From positions 1-6,319 of the forward strand of contig DXSD01000103.1 of the NCBI GenBank assembly GCA_019410665.1: a stretch of 6,319 nt of DNA, given 5' to 3'. The stretch comes from Fusobacterium sp. GTDB lineage: Bacteria > Fusobacteriota > Fusobacteriia > Fusobacteriales > Fusobacteriaceae. The notes below the pieces were generated by a model. That model worked only from the letters and a program-made list of their open reading frames with translations, had not been told where the DNA came from and searched no databases. Positions 1 through 6,283 of this stretch are shown here, one piece after another (position 1 is the first letter of the stretch; each line of letters starts with the position of its first letter). A program made the position numbers and the translations under genes.

Positions 1-59
1 AGCTCACTAAAAACACAAAACTCGTTTCACTCAAACAGTTGTGTTTTTTAGCGTTCGCT
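1..59 (-). terminator. Long hairpin, intrinsic terminator after lysS
   Basis: The core pairs CAC (14-16), AACT (19-22) and GTTT (24-27) with AAAC (33-36), AGTT (37-40) and GTG (41-43) around a 5-base loop (28-32), with small bulges. It is extended by A-rich 9-13 against the T-run 44-49. On the lysS transcript it ends in five Us. Weaker pairing continues outward to AGC (1-3) with GCT (57-59). The + strand reading also ends in a T-run (44-49), so it could terminate from both sides. It may extend beyond the window edge. Confidence 0.75.
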
Positions 60-114
60 TTCGCTGACTTGCTCTATTTATTCTTTTCAATCTTCGCTAT
101 TCTTTAATTTTTAA

Positions 115-1596
115 CTAGTCTCTTGGTTTCATTTGTGGGAAGTACAATACATCTCTAATAGACTCAGAGTTAGTTAATAACATAATAAGTCTATCTATTC
201 CTATTCCCATTCCTCCTGTAGGTGGAAGTCCATACTCTAATGCTTCTACGAAATCATCATCTATTACTGGAGTCGCTTCGTCATTTCCTCTTTCAGCTTC
301 TTCAACTTGAGCTTCAAATCTTCCTCTTTGGTCAGCTGGGTCTTGTAACTCAGAGAAAGCGTTAGCATACTCTCTAGCATCTATAAATAGCTCAAATCTA
401 TCTGTAAATCTTGAATCTTCTTCATTTCTTTTAGATAATGGAGAAATTTCTACTGGATGTCCATATACAAATGTTGGTTGAACTATTGTCTCTTCACATT
501 TTTCTTCAAAGAATTGGTTGATGATATGTCCAACAGTATTCATATGCTCAGGTACTTCTACATGGTGCTCTTTTGCTAAAGCTTTTGCTTCTTCAAAAGT
601 GATATCTTTATTCCAGAAGTCAACACCAGTAACTTCTTTTATTAAGTCTACCATATGTATTCTCTTGAAGTTCTCTAATACTATCTCTTTTCCATTATAA
701 GTAATAGTTGATGTTCCTAATACATCTTTAGCTAGAGTACTGATTATCTCTTCAGCTAAGTCCATCATATCTGTATAATCAGCATATGCTTGGTACATCT
801 CTATCATAGTAAACTCTGGGTTATGTCTAGTACTCATTCCTTCGTTTCTGAAGTTTCTTCCTAGTTCATATACTTTTTCCATTCCACCTATAATTAATCT
901 CTTTAAGTATAACTCTGGAGCTATTCTTAGATATAAATCTATATCAAGAGTATTGTGGTGAGTAATAAATGGTCTTGCTGCTGCTCCTCCTAAAATTGGG
1001 TGCATTAATGGAGTTTCAACCTCTAAGAATCCTTTTCCATCTAATATTCTTCTAATTGTTGATATAATTTTAGTTCTTTTCACAAATGTGTCTCTTACAT
1101 CTTTATTCATTATAAGATCTACATATCTTTTTCTATATCTAGTTTCTACATCAGTAAGTCCGTGGAATTTTTCAGGTAATGATCTGATATTTTTACAAAG
1201 TAAAGTAACTACTGAAGCTCTTATAGTTAACTCTCCAGTTGAAGTAAGGAAAAGTGTTCCCTCTACTCCGATTATATCTCCTACTCCGATTTTTTTAACA
1301 AGGTTGTAGTTTTCCTCTCCAAGCTCATCTTGTCTTAGGTAAACTTGAACTCTTCCACTGATATCTTCAAGATGAACGAAAGCTGTCTTTCCTTTTCCTC
1401 TATATGCCATTATTCTTCCAGCAGTTTTGAATGTTAACTCCTCTTCTGGAGTGTGAGTTAGTATCTCACCTATCATATTTTTCTTTTCAAATCTCTCTCC
1501 AAATGGTTTTATTCCCATCTCTTGTAGCTCTTCTACTCTCTTCCATTTTTCCATAACAAGAGCATCATTAGCTATCCTATCAAAATATCTCTCCAT
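115..1596 (-). CDS. lysS: Lysyl-tRNA synthetase, class II
   Basis: Charges tRNA-Lys with lysine using ATP in the cytoplasm. The 493-residue length is normal for bacterial class II LysRS. An N-terminal OB-fold anticodon-binding domain spans about residues 56-135 (TAGRIMAYRGKGKTAFVHLED). The class II catalytic core follows: motif 1 around 189-210 (GFLEVETPLMHPILGGAAARPF, the LysRS signature), motif 2 around 249-271 (FRNEGMSTRHNPEFTMIE, with R250 and E252), and motif 3 around 456-474 (GLPPTGGMGIGIDRL, ATP-contacting R469). The protein is full length and ends in KPRD with a TAG stop. The ATG start is supported by an AAAAGGAGAG Shine-Dalgarno at 1603-1612 and by a family-like N-terminus. It lies 38 nt after the lipoprotein gene with no clear promoter between, and a terminator hairpin follows, so it looks like the last gene of the operon. 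No T-box or other leader is visible. Identity is essentially certain. Confidence 0.97.
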   Translation of the reverse strand: MERYFDRIANDALVMEKWKRVEELQEMGIKPFGERFEKKNMIGEILTHTPEEELTFKTAGRIMAYRGKGKTAFVHLEDISGRVQVYLRQDELGEENYNLVKKIGVGDIIGVEGTLFLTSTGELTIRASVVTLLCKNIRSLPEKFHGLTDVETRYRKRYVDLIMNKDVRDTFVKRTKIISTIRRILDGKGFLEVETPLMHPILGGAAARPFITHHNTLDIDLYLRIAPELYLKRLIIGGMEKVYELGRNFRNEGMSTRHNPEFTMIEMYQAYADYTDMMDLAEEIISTLAKDVLGTSTITYNGKEIVLENFKRIHMVDLIKEVTGVDFWNKDITFEEAKALAKEHHVEVPEHMNTVGHIINQFFEEKCEETIVQPTFVYGHPVEISPLSKRNEEDSRFTDRFELFIDAREYANAFSELQDPADQRGRFEAQVEEAERGNDEATPVIDDDFVEALEYGLPPTGGMGIGIDRLIMLLTNSESIRDVLYFPQMKPRD

Positions 1597-1602
1597 CGGT
1601 TT

Positions 1603-1612
1603 CTCTCCTTTT
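1603..1612 (-). promoter_or_regulatory. Shine-Dalgarno of lysS
   Basis: AAAAGGAGAG on the minus strand leaves 8 bases between GGAG and the lysS ATG at 1596 and supports that start. Confidence 0.85.
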
Positions 1613-1634
1613 ATTTAAATTTTTTGTTTAAATG

Positions 1635-3107
1635 CTAATTTTGTGGATATTGTTGCATTTGCTGTAATAAATATAAACTGCTCTTTACACTCCAAGGTGA
1701 ATTTTTATAATTTTGTCTTACATAAGTCAGATAATTTACAGCTTGCTCATTATCTCCAAGTTTATTATATGCCATTCCTATATTATAATATATTTCTGCT
1801 TTTTTTTCATCATTTTTTTCTAAATTTAAAGAATTTTTAAAATTATTTACAGCTTCTGTATAGTTTTCTGTTTTTAAATAGCTCTCTCCCATATAGAAGT
1901 ATATATCTTTCTGTTCAATATAATCTTTATTTAAATCTAAAGCCTTTTCAAAATATATTATAGCTTCTATATAGTTTTCCTTTTCAAAATTTTTCTTTCC
2001 ATCTTCAAAGAAAGACAGATATTGAGTATAGTTTTGTGCTTCTAAATTAATAGGAGTACTATTCTCCTCTAAATTCTTATTCTCATTTTCAGGAACAATT
2101 GGAGTTATAGGCAGTAATCCACCTATATTTCCTAGAGGATTTTCTCCATTTCCATTTAAATAACTAGCTCCCTTTAGAGTATTGCCATTTTTTATATACC
2201 AATTTCCTATGAAATTTCCAAGATTTGTATCTGGAGTTTCTAAACTACTATACACTTTTTCTAAGAATATAATCTCCTCTTGTGAAGGATTTTCCTTTGC
2301 TAATATAAGTTGAGCAATCTCCTGATTTAAGTGTGGTGTAGAACTATCAAATTCAAGTAAAGAACTACTTATTTCAAAATTCTTATCTTGAATAAGTTTT
2401 AAAGAGTTAACTATGTTTAACTTATCATACTCATCTAATTTTATATATTTCTGTAAAAAGTCAATCTCCTCTTTTATAATTTTAGCATTTCCATCCTTTC
2501 CTGCTAAATCTATTAACATAAAAGATATCTCTTTATCTCTAAAACTATTTGGAAATGCTATTCTATGCATAGCCACACTATCAGAAAGTCCTTTTAAATT
2601 TCCTAATTTATAATTTTGTGATATTACTTCATAGTTATTTTGTTCACTAAACTCATACTTTAATTTATTTTGAATAGTTATCTTTCTACTAAAAGCTCCT
2701 GAAGAGTATAACACAACTTCATAATTTCCTTGATAGATTCCTCTAAAAAACAGTTTTCCCTCTCTTATCTCCATCTCGTAAGATGTTCCTAATGGATAGA
2801 AAAACATATTATAACTATCCTCTCCTATTCCTAGAGGAATAGAAACATAATCCCCAACATATACTTCATAGTTATCTCTATAAGTAGAGTTGTACTCTCT
2901 TACATACCCTCTTTTTAAACTATTTGATATATCTGCTAGAATACCTGCTGGAGCACTACTATTTAATATTATCTTTTCTCTTTTTAACTCTCCTGAGCTA
3001 TAATCTCTCTCTACAATACTCTCTACCCTATCTTTTTTCTGTAAACTTTCTAAACTTGTACAACTACTTAAAAGTATTACCAAGCACAGATAAATATATT
3101 TTTTCAT
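1635..3107 (-). CDS. TPR-repeat lipoprotein of unknown function
   Basis: A 490-residue predicted lipoprotein. A short basic and hydrophobic signal peptide (MKKYIYLCLVILLSSC) ends in the lipobox L13-S14-S15-C16. The next residue is T17, not Asp, so outer-membrane anchoring facing the periplasm is likely if Lol sorting follows the E. coli rule. Residues about 75-150 look beta-rich (GNYEVVLYSSGAFSRKITIQNK resembles an Ig-like strand pattern). Residues about 170-290 look alpha-helical. A Pro/Asn/Glu-rich linker lies at about 320-357. Three TPR units follow at about 363-395, 399-432 and 436-470, with a 37-residue period (A382, A419, A456 equivalent). The C-terminal TPRs recall YbgF/BamD-type envelope scaffolds, but I do not recognise the whole protein. 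Start: ATG with a GGAGGAG site directly after the upstream stop; the intergenic gap is 10 nt. A protein-interaction role at the envelope is inference. Confidence 0.85.
   Translation of the reverse strand: MKKYIYLCLVILLSSCTSLESLQKKDRVESIVERDYSSGELKREKIILNSSAPAGILADISNSLKRGYVREYNSTYRDNYEVYVGDYVSIPLGIGEDSYNMFFYPLGTSYEMEIREGKLFFRGIYQGNYEVVLYSSGAFSRKITIQNKLKYEFSEQNNYEVISQNYKLGNLKGLSDSVAMHRIAFPNSFRDKEISFMLIDLAGKDGNAKIIKEEIDFLQKYIKLDEYDKLNIVNSLKLIQDKNFEISSSLLEFDSSTPHLNQEIAQLILAKENPSQEEIIFLEKVYSSLETPDTNLGNFIGNWYIKNGNTLKGASYLNGNGENPLGNIGGLLPITPIVPENENKNLEENSTPINLEAQNYTQYLSFFEDGKKNFEKENYIEAIIYFEKALDLNKDYIEQKDIYFYMGESYLKTENYTEAVNNFKNSLNLEKNDEKKAEIYYNIGMAYNKLGDNEQAVNYLTYVRQNYKNSPWSVKSSLYLLQQMQQYPQN
1851..1979 (-). 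repeat. Near-identical 18-base direct repeats in TPR coding DNA
   Basis: The 18 bases at 1851-1868 and 1962-1979 differ at one position and lie 111 bases (37 codons) apart. They encode the matching ENY.EA segments of the second and first TPR units, so they probably reflect repeat duplication within the gene. Confidence 0.6.
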
Positions 3108-3109
3108 AT

Positions 3110-3116
3110 CTCCTCC
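3110..3116 (-). promoter_or_regulatory. Close-set Shine-Dalgarno of the TPR lipoprotein gene
   Basis: GGAGGAG begins one base after the upstream TAA stop and lies only 2 bases before the ATG at 3107. The first GGAGG leaves 4 bases, which is shorter than the 6-8 seen at its neighbours. There is no other in-frame ATG that would keep the signal peptide, so the start holds. Confidence 0.75.
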
Positions 3117-3117
3117 A

Positions 3118-3489
3118 TTAGTAAGTTTTTATCCCAATAGTTATTCTATTCATCTCTTCATTTCCTTCAAAAATCTTATAAGAAAACTCTATCAGAGAAC
3201 CATTTTCATCTATTTTTATACTCTCACCTTTTATTTTAAAAAGTTTTCTCATCTCTTTTGTAACATAGTTAAACTCTGTCACTTTTTCTAAGTCTATATC
3301 TATCAAAGTAGATATCTCTCCTTTTCTAGATACTACTACTCTTTTTGAGCTTGCAACTATCTCACATTCACCTAACTTACTCTGATATTTATATATATAG
3401 TGATCGTTCTCTATGTGAAAACTTCCTTCTACTTTCTCAAAGCTTTTTTCACCATAGCTATCTGTATTTTTAATTATAAATCTCTTCAT
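3118..3489 (-). CDS. DUF1934 (YwiB-like) family protein
   Basis: A 123-residue cytoplasmic protein with no signal peptide or membrane segment. The pattern fits DUF1934, the Bacillus YwiB-like family with a lipocalin-like beta-barrel: an early EKVEGSFHIENDHYIYKYQS block (residues 18-37), a strand with SRKGEIS (54-60), a hydrophilic middle, then SLIEFSYKIFEGNEEMNRITIGIKTY (98-123), where the family usually ends in an N.L.I.IK-type strand. Its biochemical function is unknown. Its ATG shares one base with the TAA stop of the upstream DUF1292 gene (TAATG), with AGAGGA at 3499-3504 inside that gene as a ribosome site, so the two are probably translationally coupled. Alternation of short beta strands throughout supports the fold guess. 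The family call is from memory of the pattern; a profile search would settle it. Confidence 0.7.
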   Translation of the reverse strand: MKRFIIKNTDSYGEKSFEKVEGSFHIENDHYIYKYQSKLGECEIVASSKRVVVSRKGEISTLIDIDLEKVTEFNYVTKEMRKLFKIKGESIKIDENGSLIEFSYKIFEGNEEMNRITIGIKTY

Positions 3490-3830
3490 TAATAATAATC
3501 CTCTTCATCATCTTCATAGTAATCTTCATTGTCATATCTATCTGTGTACTCTTCATCCTCTCTATCATAGTACTCATCATCTTCATAGTCCCCAATGTCC
3601 TCACCATCAAGATATTCACTTTGCCAGTACTCAATTATCTCCATAGCATCAGATTCATCCATTAGATAGATCTCCTCTTCATCTTCATCATACTCAAATA
3701 CATGTAACTCTCCATCATAATCTTCTGCTATGATATACTCCTTATCCTTCATACTTAAATTTTCTACTACACTTAATTCAAACTCCTCATTATCTATATC
3801 ATAATAAAAAGTCTCTCCTTGTGAATACAT
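3489..3830 (-). CDS. DUF1292 (YrzB-like) protein with hyperacidic Tyr-rich tail
   Basis: A 113-residue cytoplasmic protein. The first about 70 residues fit the DUF1292/YrzB pattern: a polar start, FELSVVENLSMKDKEYIIAED (17-37), then LHVFEYDEDEEEIYLMDESDAMEIIEYW (42-69), resembling the family's repeated 'keYiv..d..e..v.v.y..de.e....i.d..e...' layout. The family has no established biochemical role. Residues 74-113 form an unusual tail in which 23 of 40 residues are Asp or Glu and 9 are Tyr, with only two basic residues; it is almost certainly disordered. Start: ATG with AAAAGGAGG at 3839-3847. It follows rlmH by 46 nt and overlaps the next gene by one base. The tail could act in nucleic-acid mimicry or metal binding, or as a simple charge tail, but that is speculation. 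Confidence 0.75.
   Translation of the reverse strand: MYSQGETFYYDIDNEEFELSVVENLSMKDKEYIIAEDYDGELHVFEYDEDEEEIYLMDESDAMEIIEYWQSEYLDGEDIGDYEDDEYYDREDEEYTDRYDNEDYYEDDEEDYY
3492..3611 (-). repeat. Low-complexity GAA/GAT/TAT codon tract
   Basis: This segment codes for the Asp/Glu/Tyr-rich tail of the DUF1292 protein (residues 74-113). On the minus strand it is dominated by GAA, GAT, GAG and TAT/TAC codons in irregular order, not an exact tandem repeat. Such tracts can vary in length between strains. Confidence 0.6.
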
Positions 3831-3838
3831 ATTCTTCT

Positions 3839-3847
3839 CCTCCTTTT
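3839..3847 (-). promoter_or_regulatory. Shine-Dalgarno of the DUF1292 gene
   Basis: AAAAGGAGG on the minus strand is separated by 8 bases from the ATG at 3830. It is the only recognisable signal in the 46-nt gap after rlmH; no promoter or terminator was evident there. Confidence 0.85.
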
Positions 3848-3876
3848 ACATTACTATTCTACTTTTTTATTAGTTT

Positions 3877-4344
3877 CTATTTATGATATTTTCCATTATT
3901 TATTATACTAAACCATCTATAAATTTGCTCTGTTAAAATTAATCTCATCAATTGATGAGGAAATGTCATCTTAGAAAAACTAAGTCTTAGCTGACTGTTA
4001 TCTCTCACTTTTTGAGACACTCCATAGGATCCCCCTATCACAAAATTTATTGTACTAACTCCCTTAACTGTCAACTTCTCAATTTCACTTGCCATCTCTT
4101 CAGATGAAAAATTTTTCCCTTGAATATCAAGTAATATATTATATCCACCAAGCTTCTCTAAAGTTTTTAATATCTCTTCAGATTCCTTCTCTATTGAGAT
4201 ATTTCTATTACTATCATTTCCATCCTCTTTTAATTCTACTACCTTCATTTTAGCAAAAGATTGCATTCTTTTCAAGAATTCATTTATACCCTCTATGATA
4301 TATTTATCTTTTACCTTTCCTATGCAAACAATATTTATATTCAA
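3877..4344 (-). CDS. rlmH: 23S rRNA (pseudouridine1915-N3)-methyltransferase RlmH
   Basis: SPOUT-class methyltransferase that transfers a methyl group from S-adenosylmethionine to N3 of pseudouridine 1915 in helix 69 of 23S rRNA, acting on assembled 70S ribosomes. The 155-residue length is typical of RlmH. The N-terminus (MNINIVCIGKVKDKYIIEGINEF) is the family's. LLDIQGK (71-77), FVIGGSYGVS (101-110) and LSFSKMTFPHQLMRLILTEQIYRWFSIINNGKYHK (121-155) make up the SAM-binding trefoil knot and the C-terminal YHK that completes the active site. The glycine loop reads GGSYG where GGA.G or GGP.G is more common. The start codon is TTG at 4344-4342, supported by AAGGAGA at 4350-4356 and by family alignment; the next in-frame Met (M33) would remove the first strand. 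The gene sits 10 nt after mutL, and its ribosome site overlaps the mutL stop. Confidence 0.96.
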   Translation of the reverse strand: MNINIVCIGKVKDKYIIEGINEFLKRMQSFAKMKVVELKEDGNDSNRNISIEKESEEILKTLEKLGGYNILLDIQGKNFSSEEMASEIEKLTVKGVSTINFVIGGSYGVSQKVRDNSQLRLSFSKMTFPHQLMRLILTEQIYRWFSIINNGKYHK

Positions 4345-4349
4345 AATGT

Positions 4350-4356
4350 TCTCCTT
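4350..4356 (-). promoter_or_regulatory. Shine-Dalgarno of rlmH overlapping the mutL stop
   Basis: AAGGAGA lies 5 bases before the rlmH TTG codon, with 6 bases between GGAG and the start. Its first two bases are shared with the mutL TAA stop (4357-4355), so ribosomes ending mutL sit on the rlmH start region. This suggests translational coupling. Confidence 0.85.
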
Positions 4357-6208
4357 ATTTCCTTTTAAATAATTTCTCTAAGTCATCTCTAGTTATCTTA
4401 GTTATTATAGTTCTTCCATGAGGACAAGTGTACTCACCTATCTCATGTAACTCTCTTAAAATTTTCTCCATCTCCACATGAGATAATTTTTCATTTGCTT
4501 TTATAGCTCCCTTACATGACATAGAAATCAATATACTCTCTCTTATATCTAAATTTTTATTCTCTCTAATTCTACTTAAAATATTTCTAAATATATTTTC
4601 TACACTATCTCTTAAATCTACTATCGGTATAGCTCTAATTAAGATTTCATTATCAGAAAATCTATCTATTTCAAATCCTGCCTTAGTAAAATTTTCCAAA
4701 TTTTCAAATATGATATCCTTCTCTCTTGGATCTACTATAATTCTAATAGGAACTAGTAGTTGTTGCATACTTATCTCAGTTCCATAGTACTGCTTCTTCA
4801 GTTTTTCATAAAGTATTCTCTCATGTACTATATGCTGATCATATATCTCAAAAATTCCATCTCTTTCTACTAAGATAAATGTATCAAAAACTTGACCTAT
4901 AACTCTAAAATCTACTCTTTTTTTATCTAATTTTACCTCTTCAACTCTCTTTTCTTCTCTTTTTTGAGATTCTATCTTTGGAGTAGGTAACAATTCAACT
5001 TCTATTTTTTCAGTTACTTCTTCCTCTTGAAGATAATCCTCTTCATCTTCCTCAAAAGTTAAAGGTTTTTCCTCCTGTATAGAGTACTCTATCTCCTCTT
5101 TTTCATCTTTTAATTCCTCAACTTTTTCTAGTTCCTGAAATTTTTGTGGTTCTGATTTCAAAGGAGTAAATTTTTCAAAATCACTAAAATCTAAAAATTT
5201 ACTCTCTGTCTTTTCTAGTTTTTCCTGAAGAGTTGGAGAAACAAAATCATCATCTCTTTCAAAGGATTTCTCTATCTCTTTTAAAACTAAATTGTATATC
5301 TGTGTTTCATCATGGAATTTAACTATCTTTTTAGAAGGGTGTACATTTACATCTACACTTTGTGGATCTACTTCTAAAAAAATTATAGCAAAGGGGTATT
5401 TCCCTTTCATTAATTTTGTATAATATCCATCTATCACAGCATTTTCTACTATTTTAGATTTTACCATTCTTCCGTTTATAAAGGTAAAAATTGAATCTTT
5501 TGTACTTCGATACAAAGCTCCATTTCCTAAATATCCCAATGGAAATTTTTTCACATTTTTTAATACATTTCCACCAAATATCTCTACTATTGTATTATCA
5601 ATTCCCTTTCCAGAGGTTTTTATTCCCACTTTTCCATCTAAAGTTAAAATTATAGATACCTCTGGATTAGATAAAGCCTCTTGAATAACTATATCTTTTA
5701 TATTTAAATACTCAGTAGTTGGTTTTCTTAAAAATTTCAACCTAGCTGGGGTGTTAAAAAATAGCTCCTTTATCTCAATTGTAGTCCCTCTATTTCTTTG
5801 AATCTCTTTTAAGTTCGTTACTTTTCCACCTAAAACATTTATTTGAGAACCTACACTATCCTCTTCACTTCTAGAAGAGAGTATCAATTTTGATACAGCA
5901 CTTATAGAGGATAGGGCCTCTCCCCTAAAACCATAGGTATATAGATTATATAGATCCTCTTTCTCTTTTATCTTACTTGTAGCATGTCTTTCAATTGATA
6001 ACAAAAGATCCTCTTGAGACATTCCAATTCCATCATCTGTTATAGTGACATCTCTTCCACCATTTTTTACATCTATTTTTATATTTTTACTTTTAGCATC
6101 TAAGGAGTTTTCCAAAAGCTCCTTTATCATACTTGCTGGATTTTCAACCACCTCTCCAGCAGCAATTATATTTGAAACTGATTCATCTAATATTCTTATT
6201 TTTCCCAA
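4355..6208 (-). CDS. mutL: DNA mismatch repair protein MutL (endonuclease type)
   Basis: ATPase and mismatch-activated nicking enzyme that works with MutS and the beta clamp. The N-terminal GHKL ATPase (about 1-320) shows IAAGEVVENPASMIKELLENSLDA with general base E30 and Mg-binding N34, DDGIGM (58-63), RHATSK (74-79), YGFRGEALSSI (92-102), GTTI (141-144), FFNTPARLKFL (150-160) and DVNVHPSK with K293. An acidic Glu/Lys-rich linker (about 325-430) follows. The C-terminal domain has the endonuclease motif DQHIVHERILYE (457-468), SCKGAIKA (564-571), CPHGRT (595-600) and a beta-clamp-type motif QQLLVP (482-487). These motifs indicate a MutL that cuts DNA itself, as in bacteria lacking MutH. The usual Ala of DQHA is Ile, and the Pro of CPHGRP is Thr. 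Length (617) is normal. The start is TTG, fixed by a near-perfect GGGAGGTGAT site and the conserved N-terminus. Probably the first gene of the operon. Confidence 0.97.
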   Translation of the reverse strand: MGKIRILDESVSNIIAAGEVVENPASMIKELLENSLDAKSKNIKIDVKNGGRDVTITDDGIGMSQEDLLLSIERHATSKIKEKEDLYNLYTYGFRGEALSSISAVSKLILSSRSEEDSVGSQINVLGGKVTNLKEIQRNRGTTIEIKELFFNTPARLKFLRKPTTEYLNIKDIVIQEALSNPEVSIILTLDGKVGIKTSGKGIDNTIVEIFGGNVLKNVKKFPLGYLGNGALYRSTKDSIFTFINGRMVKSKIVENAVIDGYYTKLMKGKYPFAIIFLEVDPQSVDVNVHPSKKIVKFHDETQIYNLVLKEIEKSFERDDDFVSPTLQEKLEKTESKFLDFSDFEKFTPLKSEPQKFQELEKVEELKDEKEEIEYSIQEEKPLTFEEDEEDYLQEEEVTEKIEVELLPTPKIESQKREEKRVEEVKLDKKRVDFRVIGQVFDTFILVERDGIFEIYDQHIVHERILYEKLKKQYYGTEISMQQLLVPIRIIVDPREKDIIFENLENFTKAGFEIDRFSDNEILIRAIPIVDLRDSVENIFRNILSRIRENKNLDIRESILISMSCKGAIKANEKLSHVEMEKILRELHEIGEYTCPHGRTIITKITRDDLEKLFKRK

Positions 6209-6211
6209 AAT

Positions 6212-6221
6212 ATCACCTCCC
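6212..6221 (-). promoter_or_regulatory. Strong Shine-Dalgarno that fixes the TTG start of mutL
   Basis: GGGAGGTGAT on the minus strand is nearly fully complementary to the 3' end of 16S rRNA and leaves 7 bases between GGAGG and the TTG codon at 6208. Its strength probably offsets the weaker TTG initiator and decides the start. Confidence 0.9.
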
Positions 6222-6245
6222 TAAAAAATTATAATTGTTCCCCTT

Positions 6246-6271
6246 AATTATCTAATAATTTACAGATAATT
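6246..6271. repeat. 8-bp inverted repeat overlapping the mutL promoter
   Basis: AATTATCT at 6246-6253 is the perfect reverse complement of AGATAATT at 6264-6271, with a 10-base spacer. One arm contains the -10 box and the other overlaps the first two bases next to the -35 box. The placement would suit an operator for a dimeric regulator, but the arms are AT-rich and chance cannot be excluded. Confidence 0.4.
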
Positions 6272-6275
6272 TCAA
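6247..6275 (-). promoter_or_regulatory. Sigma-70-type promoter for mutL and the operon
   Basis: On the minus strand, TTGAAA (6275-6270, -35) and GATAAT (6252-6247, -10) are separated by exactly 17 bases. Each box matches the consensus (TTGACA, TATAAT) at 5 of 6 positions. Transcription would start near 6241-6240, giving a leader of about 32 nt that carries the mutL ribosome site. No other promoter of similar quality was seen upstream of mutL. Confidence 0.75.
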
Positions 6276-6283
6276 GATATTTT

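Noticed and set aside
518..700. Plus-strand open frame inside lysS
   Set aside because: It lies wholly antisense to a conserved synthetase, has no ribosome site, and its Cys/Ser/Phe-rich sequence is typical of a shadow of an AT-rich gene.
1088..1309. Plus-strand open frame of 73 codons in lysS
   Set aside because: Antisense to the OB-fold and linker coding region, with no promoter or ribosome site and no recognisable domain.
1613..1633. ATTTAAA...TTTAAAT inverted repeat between the lipoprotein gene and lysS
   Set aside because: It is perfect over 7 bases but pure A/T with a 7-base loop, so the hairpin would be weak, and no terminal U-run fits a terminator.
1643..3121. Three plus-strand open frames opposite the lipoprotein gene (1643-1840, 2413-2613, 2924-3121)
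   Set aside because: Each is hydrophobic, Phe/Leu/Ser/Tyr-rich and antisense to a clear coding gene. None has a good Shine-Dalgarno, and such frames are expected opposite Lys/Glu/Asn-rich genes.
3902..3907. TATAAT on the minus strand inside the rlmH 3' end as a -10 box
   Set aside because: At spacings of 16-18 bases the -35 region reads AGCAAA, GAGCAA or AGAGCA, poor matches to TTGACA, and there is no TG extension.
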